A program made the position numbers and the translations under genes. From NCBI GenBank assembly GCA_964428485.1, contig CAYRYP010000023.1:1-20031 (forward strand): 20,031 nucleotides of DNA, read 5' to 3'. The notes under the pieces were generated by a model that was not told the origin of the DNA, did no database searches, and saw only the letters and a program-made list of their open reading frames with translations. Below, one piece after another: positions 14,157 to 20,031 of the stretch. Source of the stretch: CAZPAN01 sp964428485. GTDB taxonomy: Bacteria > Actinomycetota > Coriobacteriia > Coriobacteriales > CADBOM01. Within the stretch, counting starts at the first letter, position 1. Each line of letters starts with the position of its first letter.

Positions 14157-15326
14157 TTGAGATTCGCTATATCCGGAGGGGGAACCGCCGGTCACATATA
14201 CCCCGCGATAGCCGTGGGGCGAGAGCTGGAGTCGATGGGTCATGAGGTATTCTTCGCGGGTACCCCGAACGGCCTGGAGTCAAGGCTCGTGCCCCAGGCG
14301 GGCTTCGCGTTCGAAGCTTTCGATGTTTCGGGGTTCAACAGGACCAAGCCGATGACGCTGCTCAAATCCGGCCTCAAGGCGCTCCGCGGGGCGTCTCAAG
14401 CCAAGAGGTGGCTTCGGGAGATGTCTATTGACGGGGTCGTCGGGTTCGGGGGATATGTCTCGATTCCGGTGGGAAAGGCCGCTAGCGACCTGCACGTTCC
14501 GCTGGTGCTCCACGAGCAGAACTCGGCGTGTGGCATGGCCAACAAGTACCTAGCTCCGCACGCCTCCGCGATAGCCATCACCTACGAGGCCGCCAGATCG
14601 GCGCTCAAGGCCACCTGCCCGGTGGTGCTCACCGGAAACCCCGTGCGTCCCGAGATGCTGAGTGCCAACAGGGAGGAGGGAAGGAGGATTCTCGGAATCC
14701 CTCTCAACGACAGGCTCCTCCTCGTGTTCGGCGGCTCGCTGGGTGCGCGCCATATAAATACGGCGATAACCGCTCTCGCTCCGCGTCTCATGGAGATAGC
14801 GGACCTACATGTGATCCACGTGACCGGCCCCAAGGAGTATGACACGGTGAGAGAGGCTCTGTCCGCCAAGGGCATAGCGCTTTCTGGGCCGGGATTTTCC
14901 ACTGATACAGGCTGGGAAGAGCCAGGATGCCGCTACATGCTCACAGGGTACTTCGAGCACATGGACTCGGCCCTGGCTGCGAGTGATATGGTGGTCTCGC
15001 GATCCGGCGCCACGACTTTAGCCGAGATTACCGCCGTCGGGGTGGCCGCACTACTCGTCCCCTACCCGCATGCGACCGACGATCATCAGACCAAGAACGC
15101 CAGCGCTCTTGTCGAGGCGGGTGCCGCGCTGATGTGTCCCGACTCCGAGGTCGAGGGCTCCGGATTCGCAGACCAGCTTTTCGGGCTGCTCGGGGACAAT
15201 GAGGGATTGGGGCGCATGAGAGAGCTCGCCAAATCGATGGGCAGAATAGACGCGGCCAGCAGAGTTGCCTCCCTGGCCGTGGCCGCTGCCGAGGGCAGGG
15301 TCGGAAACGGAGAACTCGATGACTAA
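14157..15326 (+). CDS. murG: UDP-GlcNAc:lipid I N-acetylglucosaminyltransferase
   Basis: Predicted 389-residue GT28 glycosyltransferase that adds GlcNAc to lipid I, giving lipid II, at the inner face of the membrane. The glycine-rich acceptor loop GGGTAGHIYPA starts at residue 7. GFGGYVSIP, LHEQNS, a second glycine-rich VFGGSLGARHIN and the donor-binding SRSGATTLAEI follow. It is a little longer than E. coli MurG (355 residues). The start is a TTG at 14157, placed so that the first residues (MRFAISGGG) match the family and GGAG lies 7 bases upstream. The last eight bases overlap murC. A rare start codon plus a private promoter candidate suggests separate control of expression. Confidence 0.96.
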   Translation: MRFAISGGGTAGHIYPAIAVGRELESMGHEVFFAGTPNGLESRLVPQAGFAFEAFDVSGFNRTKPMTLLKSGLKALRGASQAKRWLREMSIDGVVGFGGYVSIPVGKAASDLHVPLVLHEQNSACGMANKYLAPHASAIAITYEAARSALKATCPVVLTGNPVRPEMLSANREEGRRILGIPLNDRLLLVFGGSLGARHINTAITALAPRLMEIADLHVIHVTGPKEYDTVREALSAKGIALSGPGFSTDTGWEEPGCRYMLTGYFEHMDSALAASDMVVSRSGATTLAEITAVGVAALLVPYPHATDDHQTKNASALVEAGAALMCPDSEVEGSGFADQLFGLLGDNEGLGRMRELAKSMGRIDAASRVASLAVAAAEGRVGNGELDD

Positions 15327-16725
15327 GCAGGTCACCGGCGATGCCGGAAGAAACATAAAGCGCGTCCATTTCATAGGCGTGGGCGGCGTGGGTATGAGCG
15401 GGATCGCCTCAGTGGCGACCAGCCTCGGGATTCACGTCACGGGATCCGATCTGAAGGACTCGAGGTATTCTCGCATCCTGCGCGAGCAGGGGATAGAGGT
15501 CTCGGTGGGCCACGATGCATCCAACATCGACAGATCCGATCCAGACATAGTCGTCGCCTCCAGCGCGATCCCGGATACCAACCCGGAGTTGGAGCGTGCT
15601 AGGGAGTTGGGGCTGGAGATCTGGCCCCGCGCAAGGATGCTCGCCTACGTCGGGTCTGGCTACAAGGTGATTGCCGTCGCCGGCACGCATGGCAAGACCA
15701 CTACGTCGTCCATGCTTGCGAGTGCGCTGGTGGAGCTGGGAGCCGATCCGGCGTTTCTCGTGGGAGGGATCATCGGCCGGTTCGACTCCAACGCACGCCA
15801 CGGCGGCGGCGACTACTGCGCCGTGGAGGCCGATGAGTCGGACGGCTCGTTTGTCTACCTCAACCCCTACATTGCTGTCGTCACCAATATCGAAGCCGAT
15901 CACTTAGACCACTACTCGGGTATCGAGGAGATCCACGAGGCATTCTCAGATTTTGTCTCCAGGGTCCCAGACGACGGGTGTGTCGTCTGTTGCGGCGATT
16001 TCGATGATGTGGTGGAGCTGATGCGCTCGGCCACGGGCGCCGATGTCGTGACCTACGGGCTCTCCGAGGAATGCGACTGGAGAGTGGAGCCGCATGACGA
16101 CGGTGGTTTCTCCATCACCGCGCCCGGGGGAGCAACGGCAAGCGCTGTGCTTGCGCACAACCCGGGGGTTCACAACATGCTCAATGCCACGGCGGTGGTC
16201 GCTGTGCTCTGTCGCATAGGGTACGGGCTTGACGAGGCTGTCTCGGCTGTGGAAGCATTCGGCGGCGTCAAGCGCAGGTTTGATCTGATCGGGAAGGCCG
16301 CGGGTGTCACGGTGGTGGACGACTATGGCCACCATCCCACCGAGATCGCTGCCACCCTCGAGGCGGCCGCCGGGATGGGCTTTGCCAGGATCCACGTGGT
16401 GTTTCAGCCGCACAGGTACTCGCGCACCAAGGCGCTCGCCAGCGAGTTCGGCAGCGCCTTCGACAGGGCCGACCGCGTGACAGTCTTAGACGTCTACTCG
16501 GCTGGCGAGGCGCCCATACCGGGCGTCACCGGAAAGACCGTAGTCGACGCCATCCTGGCGCATGATCCCAAGAAAGATGTCGGTTGGATCGAGCGCAGAC
16601 CCGACGTGGTTCCATTTGTCTCCGACTGGCTTTGTGAGGGCGATCTGTTCATCACGATGGGTGCCGGCGACGTGACGGCGTTAGGGCCGCTCGTGCTCGA
16701 GCAGCTTGAGCAGCGGGAGGGATAG
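15319..16725 (+). CDS. murC: UDP-MurNAc:L-Ala ligase
   Basis: Predicted 468-residue Mur ligase that starts the stem peptide by adding L-alanine to UDP-MurNAc. The N-terminal Rossmann motif HFIGVGGVGMSG, the P-loop GTHGKTT (122-128; His here is typical of MurC), EADESDGSF, TNIEADHLDHY, DDYGHHPTEI and FQPHRYSRT are all present. The length is normal. I chose the ATG at 15319 because GGAG lies about 7 bases upstream; it overlaps the end of murG by eight bases. An upstream in-frame start at 15265 would extend well into murG and is less likely. murB begins one base after the stop. Confidence 0.96.
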   Translation: MTKQVTGDAGRNIKRVHFIGVGGVGMSGIASVATSLGIHVTGSDLKDSRYSRILREQGIEVSVGHDASNIDRSDPDIVVASSAIPDTNPELERARELGLEIWPRARMLAYVGSGYKVIAVAGTHGKTTTSSMLASALVELGADPAFLVGGIIGRFDSNARHGGGDYCAVEADESDGSFVYLNPYIAVVTNIEADHLDHYSGIEEIHEAFSDFVSRVPDDGCVVCCGDFDDVVELMRSATGADVVTYGLSEECDWRVEPHDDGGFSITAPGGATASAVLAHNPGVHNMLNATAVVAVLCRIGYGLDEAVSAVEAFGGVKRRFDLIGKAAGVTVVDDYGHHPTEIAATLEAAAGMGFARIHVVFQPHRYSRTKALASEFGSAFDRADRVTVLDVYSAGEAPIPGVTGKTVVDAILAHDPKKDVGWIERRPDVVPFVSDWLCEGDLFITMGAGDVTALGPLVLEQLEQREG

Positions 16726-16726
16726 G

Positions 16727-17644
16727 ATGTCGGCATTCGACGCTTATCTGCGCCTGATGGAGAGCGGCGTTGGCACTGTGAGCGGCCACGAGATCATGGC
16801 CAGGCATACCACCTTTCACATTGGTGGTCCGGCTACGGCCTTCGTTATCTGCGACTCCGTGGACGATCTCTCCCGCGCCATCGAGATTGCGGTGGAGTGC
16901 GAGTCGCCGTGGACGGTGGTCGGCAAGGGGTCAAACCTCCTCGTCGCCGACAGAGGTTACGACGGCGTTATCCTCTCGCTCGGGCGCGATTTCAGATCAT
17001 TTAGGGTGGAGGAACCGCACACCATGGTCTGCGGGGCCGGGATGTCCCTCGGGCGCCTCGTGCAGGAGGCCTTCAAGATGGGCTACTCCGGCTTCGAGTT
17101 CGCCGTGGGCATACCGGGCTCTTTCGGCGGTGCGGTGTTCATGAACGCAGGGGTGCGCGAGGCTACAATCGGGCAGGTTGTGAGATCTGTTGTGGTCTAC
17201 CGGCCCGGGGAGGGTCTGCACCGCTACCGCGCCGAGGATCTACCCTGGATCTACCGTTACTCTGGCATTCCCAAAGGAGAGGTGATCCTCGAGGCTGAGG
17301 TCGCTATCCACGAGGAGTCCAAGAGCTTCATGCAGGCCAAGATGGAGGGCAGCCTCAGAAGGCGCAAGCGCACCCAACCCAGGGGCTATCCCAACGCGGG
17401 CAGCATCTTCCGCAACCAGCCCGGCATCCCGGCGGGAAAGCTCATCGAAGAGGCGGGGTTCAAGGGCTACCGCATCGGCGGAGCGCAGGTCTCCGAGGTG
17501 CACGCTAACTTCATAGTCAACGTTGACAACGCGACGGCGGATGACGTCCTCGCGCTGATCACGACGATACGCAGTAGGGTCAGTGAGCTATATGGCATCC
17601 AACTCCAACCAGAGATCAAGTTCCTCGGCTTCGAGACGCGCTAG
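16727..17644 (+). CDS. murB: UDP-N-acetylenolpyruvoylglucosamine reductase
   Basis: Predicted 305-residue FAD enzyme that uses NADPH to reduce UDP-enolpyruvyl-GlcNAc to UDP-MurNAc. HTTFHIGGPA (27-36), the FAD-binding VGKGSNLLV (65-73) and GIPGSFGGAVFMNAG (128-142) are present. Active-site candidates are R177 (YRYSG), S226 (NAGSIFRN, the proton donor) and E296 near the C-terminus. Its length and layout fit the shorter type II MurB. GGAGG lies 6 bases before the ATG at 16727. The enzyme acts before MurC in the pathway although its gene is downstream. The last 53 bases also encode the start of FtsQ in another frame. Confidence 0.96.
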   Translation: MSAFDAYLRLMESGVGTVSGHEIMARHTTFHIGGPATAFVICDSVDDLSRAIEIAVECESPWTVVGKGSNLLVADRGYDGVILSLGRDFRSFRVEEPHTMVCGAGMSLGRLVQEAFKMGYSGFEFAVGIPGSFGGAVFMNAGVREATIGQVVRSVVVYRPGEGLHRYRAEDLPWIYRYSGIPKGEVILEAEVAIHEESKSFMQAKMEGSLRRRKRTQPRGYPNAGSIFRNQPGIPAGKLIEEAGFKGYRIGGAQVSEVHANFIVNVDNATADDVLALITTIRSRVSELYGIQLQPEIKFLGFETR

Positions 17645-18809
17645 CGCATCGCCGTCGCGCGCGTCTAGGCAGTCGCGCCAGGCGAGGTCGTCTTCGAGCT
17701 CGGGTGGGAGAAGACCGCAGGGCAGGTCGTCTGCGGCCTCCGGCAGGACGCGTTCCCAGCAGAGCAGATCGCGGCGTTCTCCGGTGCAGCAGATGCCAGA
17801 TGGTGACAGGAGGAGCCGCAGGGGATCGGGTCGTCGCCGCCCCCCGAGCATCGTCAAGAGAGTGGTCGCGATCGTCGTCTCCCTGGCGGCGGCGCTGGGT
17901 ATTGCCTACATCGTGCTCGTCAACATGGATGTGTTTCTTATAGAGACGATTGAGGTCGAGGGCACGTCGCGCATCTCCGGGGAGGTGCTCACCGAGATGG
18001 CGGATGTCTCGGAGGGCACCAACCTGCTCAACGTCGATACCGGCGCTGTGGCGTCGCGCATCTCCTCGAACCCGTGGGTCAAATCCGTCAGCGTCGAGCG
18101 GAGCTTCCCGCACACACTTATCCTCAAGATCGAGGAGAACACCCCGTGCGCGCTGGTCCAGATCGACCCATCCACCTCCATTGGCGCGACGCAGTACTGG
18201 CTCATCTCNNNNNNNNNNNNNNNNNNNNNNNNNNNNNNNNNNNNNNNNNNNNNNNNNNNNNNNNNNNNNNNNNNNNNNNNNNNNNNNNNNNNNNNNNNNN
18301 NNNNNNNNACCACTGAGGACACCACAGACGAGGAAACCGTCACCGATGACGGCGGGGAGACGACAACCGACGACGGCGAGTCCACCGACGACACCGCGGA
18401 CGACGACTCCGACACCACCGATGACGATTCCAGCAGCGAAGAGCCCAGCGTGTGCAGTGACGTGTACATGACCGTCGCGGAGCTCTCGACAGTCCCGTTC
18501 GTCTCCGGTGTCGCCACTGGGGTGACTCCCGTGGCCGGCGAGCAGGAGACAGACGAAGGGGTTCTCAACGCGCTTAGCATACTCACCGAGTCGGACGAGG
18601 AGTTCAGGGAGCAGATCTCCTCGATCACCGCTGGAACGGACAACACGACCAGCGTGATGCTTACCAGCGGGGTGGAGATAGCTTTTGGGTCCTCGGACGA
18701 CATGCAGAGCAAGATTAGGGTAGCGAAGGCGATTCTCGAGGAGCATGCCGGGGAGATCTCCTACATTAACGTAAGGGTTGTCAGTCGCCCGTCGTGGCGG
18801 GGAATCTGA
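17592..18809 (+). CDS. ftsQ: FtsQ/DivIB-type cell division protein, interrupted by a sequence gap
   Basis: FtsQ is a bitopic divisome scaffold that binds FtsL and DivIC/FtsB. The N-terminal 85 or so residues are Ser/Arg-rich, then a membrane segment (about 90-112) and a POTRA domain starting at FLIETIEVEG with NPWVKSVSVERSFPHTL follow. After 100 N bases the same frame resumes with a Thr/Asp/Glu/Ser-rich stretch. A conserved beta-domain end (MLTSGVEIAFGSSDDM, KAILEEH, YINVRVVSRPSWRG) then follows. Frame agreement across the gap is only nominal because its length is probably arbitrary. I chose the ATG at 17592, which overlaps murB by 53 bases; GTG at 17583 is also possible, and neither has a strong ribosome site. 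The length of the protein cannot be stated. Confidence 0.88.
   Translation: MASNSNQRSSSSASRRASASPSRASRQSRQARSSSSSGGRRPQGRSSAASGRTRSQQSRSRRSPVQQMPDGDRRSRRGSGRRRPPSIVKRVVAIVVSLAAALGIAYIVLVNMDVFLIETIEVEGTSRISGEVLTEMADVSEGTNLLNVDTGAVASRISSNPWVKSVSVERSFPHTLILKIEENTPCALVQIDPSTSIGATQYWLIXXXXXXXXXXXXXXXXXXXXXXXXXXXXXXXXXXTTEDTTDEETVTDDGGETTTDDGESTDDTADDDSDTTDDDSSSEEPSVCSDVYMTVAELSTVPFVSGVATGVTPVAGEQETDEGVLNALSILTESDEEFREQISSITAGTDNTTSVMLTSGVEIAFGSSDDMQSKIRVAKAILEEHAGEISYINVRVVSRPSWRGI
18209..18308. other. Assembly gap of 100 N
   Basis: Exactly 100 undetermined bases lie within ftsQ. This round number is often used for gaps of unknown size. The gap borders a repetitive Thr/Asp-coding stretch, which suggests that a low-complexity repeat broke the assembly. 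Missing sequence may be shorter or longer than shown. Confidence 0.98.
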
Positions 18810-18822
18810 TCGGAGGCGTTTG

Positions 18823-19830
18823 ATGAAGAACCCCGAGAACATGACGATGATGTTCTTCAAAGTGATGTGGGACGACGCGAGGTACGCCTCGATCGTTCCG
18901 CAAATTGATGCCGACTCCAACAAGTACACAAGGGGCTCGGTTGCTGTGGTTGGGGGATCGGCCCGCTACACAGGGGCCCCAATTATGGCGGCCCGCGCCG
19001 CGAGTAGGACGGGGGCCGGTTACACCACGCTGGTGGTACCAGCTCAGATGGAGCAGACCGCCAGATCCCATGTCCTCTCGATCCCTGTGGTGGCCGTCGG
19101 CACCGGAGTCGATCAGCACTCCCCGTATGCTGGCTACGTCGAGCCCGATGGAGTCATGGACGCGCTCGCATCACTTCGGCACCTGGACGCGGTGGTCGCC
19201 GGCCCCGGCATGGGATCGTCCCCTGCAGTGACGCACACCATCTCGAGGCTTCTGACTGAGATCGAGGCACCCTTGGTGCTCGATGCCGACGCGCTCAACG
19301 CGATCTCGGGGATCTTTAGCAGGCCCGACGGCGCGGCTCAGATCGGGCTTGTCGAGGAGCTTGCGGAGCGTTCGGGGAGAAAGCTCCAGACGGTGCTGAC
19401 CCCGCACGAGGGCGAGCTCGCGAGGCTGGCCGGCGCGTGCAGGGCGGCGGGTGCGCAGGACGTTCCCAATATCGTCGGAGCGGACACCAAGGAGATCGAC
19501 GCCGTGTTGGTGAGCGGTTTTACGGGCGCTGTCGTCGTGGCCAAGGGACCTACCACGCTCGTGGTCTCCCAGGCCAGGACGCTGGAATCAGCTAACGGCA
19601 CGCCTGCACTCGCCAAGGCAGGCACAGGAGACGTGTTGGCGGGGATGATAGGGTCGCTTGTGGCACAGAGGCTCGATGCGTTCGAGGCTGCGGCCCTGGG
19701 AGTCCACGTCCACAGTCTGGCCGGGGTGTGTGCGGAGGAGTCGCTTGGGACGGCATCTGTGATGGCCGAGGATGTGATCGAGGCCATACCCGAGGCGCTT
19801 GCTCGAGCTGCGGGACCCTCTACGGAATAA
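18823..19830 (+). CDS. nnrD: ADP-dependent NAD(P)H-hydrate dehydratase
   Basis: Predicted 335-residue metabolite-repair enzyme of the YjeF C-terminal (ribokinase-like) family. It dehydrates S-NADHX and S-NADPHX to NADH and NADPH using ADP (ATP in eukaryotes). Motifs in order: NKYTRGSVAVVGGSARYTGAP, in which the Gly-rich turn is typical, VVAGPGMG, PLVLDADALN, LTPHEGELARL, VVAKGPTTLV and AGTGDVLAG with catalytic Asp at 270. The NnrE epimerase domain is absent. The ATG at 18823 has a perfect GGAGG 6 bases upstream. It follows ftsQ by 13 bases and is likely cotranscribed with it, separating ftsQ from ftsZ. MurB in the same operon consumes NADPH, but any functional link is speculation. Confidence 0.92.
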   Translation: MKNPENMTMMFFKVMWDDARYASIVPQIDADSNKYTRGSVAVVGGSARYTGAPIMAARAASRTGAGYTTLVVPAQMEQTARSHVLSIPVVAVGTGVDQHSPYAGYVEPDGVMDALASLRHLDAVVAGPGMGSSPAVTHTISRLLTEIEAPLVLDADALNAISGIFSRPDGAAQIGLVEELAERSGRKLQTVLTPHEGELARLAGACRAAGAQDVPNIVGADTKEIDAVLVSGFTGAVVVAKGPTTLVVSQARTLESANGTPALAKAGTGDVLAGMIGSLVAQRLDAFEAAALGVHVHSLAGVCAEESLGTASVMAEDVIEAIPEALARAAGPSTE

Positions 19831-19861
19831 ATCGCGCGAGGGTCTTGAAACCAGGTGTAAG

Positions 19862-19880
19862 CGCACTGCATATGCATGCG
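19862..19880. promoter_or_regulatory. Palindrome upstream of ftsZ
   Basis: TGCATATGCA (19867-19876) is a perfect 10-base palindrome. It extends to CGCA on the left and TGCG on the right if one C (19866) is unpaired. It begins 31 bases after the nnrD stop and lies upstream of the ftsZ promoter candidate. No T tract follows, so an operator is more likely than a terminator. The binding protein is unknown. Confidence 0.45.
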
Positions 19881-19911
19881 TATTGATGTAAAATCTATCC
19901 AATCATGCCGG

Positions 19912-19941
19912 TTGAAAAGGATGAGCACGCTTTGCTATAGC
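19912..19941 (+). promoter_or_regulatory. Candidate ftsZ promoter with extended -10
   Basis: TTGAAA (19912-19917, 5/6) is followed by 18 bases and TATAGC (19936-19941, 4/6). TG at 19933-19934 gives an extended -10. The -10 lies in the palindrome GCTATAGC (19934-19941). Transcription would begin near 19948, about 43 bases before the ftsZ ATG. TAAAAT at 19889-19894 is another -10 candidate but lacks a fitting -35. Confidence 0.5.
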
Positions 19942-19990
19942 GAGTGCATGACATTTTCGTCAGCCGGGTTAACCTACGAAAGGTGAAGAT

Positions 19991-20031
19991 ATGCTTGAGC
20001 CATCCGCAACGGATCACCTCGCCGTCATCAA
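19991..20031 (+). CDS. ftsZ: FtsZ, N-terminal start only (partial)
   Basis: The window ends after 13 complete codons: MLEPSATDHLAVI. The DHLAVI segment resembles the lead-in to the first beta strand and nucleotide-binding region of actinobacterial FtsZ, and ftsZ is expected after ftsQ. AAAGG lies about 7 bases before the ATG. FtsZ is the tubulin-like GTPase that forms the division ring. The glycine-rich GTP motif is beyond the edge, so the call depends on context and a short match. Confidence 0.72.
   Translation, partial: MLEPSATDHLAVI

Noticed and set aside
17616..18929. 437-codon open frame on the minus strand across ftsQ
   Set aside because: It runs through the N gap, opposes a well-supported FtsQ and shows no family motif; it is a product of GC-rich coding bias.

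Overview
This window is a nearly complete division and cell wall (dcw) cluster from a GC-rich bacterium. Gene order on the + strand is mraZ, rsmH, ftsL-like, ftsI, murE, murF, mraY, murD, ftsW, murG, murC, murB, ftsQ, nnrD, then the first codons of ftsZ. There is no ftsA before ftsZ, and FtsI and FtsQ carry long basic cytoplasmic tails. Together these suggest an actinomycetote. The neighbouring pyrG, xerD and DUF3866 genes and the moderate-to-high GC make Coriobacteriia my best guess, but that is inference and not proven by the sequence.

Layout. Bases 1-282 are the 3' end of pyrG (+). Convergent to it on the minus strand is a two-gene operon, DUF3866 then xerD (2460 down to 338), with a 4-base stop/start overlap. 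Bases 2461-3078 are a 618-base divergent regulatory region without a gene. It holds a strong mraZ promoter candidate inside an array of six TGGGA elements spaced at near-integral helical turns (21, 21, 10, 20, 20 bases). It also holds two minus-strand TGGGA-N5-TGGGA pairs and a five-run G-quadruplex motif. TGGGN direct repeats are the known MraZ operator type, so MraZ probably represses its own operon and may also reach the DUF3866-xerD operon.

From 3079 to 18809 thirteen dcw genes follow with short gaps or overlaps. MraZ is the regulator and RsmH a 16S rRNA methyltransferase. MurE/F/D/C and MurB build the UDP-MurNAc-pentapeptide; MurE has the DNPR motif that predicts meso-diaminopimelate. 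MraY makes lipid I and MurG lipid II. FtsW polymerises lipid II and FtsI crosslinks the strands, with FtsL and FtsQ as divisome scaffolds. Larger gaps occur before ftsL (163 bases, with an 11-base tandem repeat) and before murG (115 bases, with a promoter candidate). A 100-base run of N interrupts ftsQ beside an acidic low-complexity stretch.

An NAD(P)H-hydrate dehydratase gene (nnrD) sits between ftsQ and ftsZ, 13 bases after ftsQ. A 160-base region with a palindrome and an extended -10 promoter candidate precedes ftsZ. I found no tRNA, rRNA, CRISPR array, insertion sequence or convincing intrinsic terminator. This is mostly a conserved core region. Its notable content is the regulatory DNA around mraZ and the unusual low-complexity segments of FtsL, FtsI and FtsQ.
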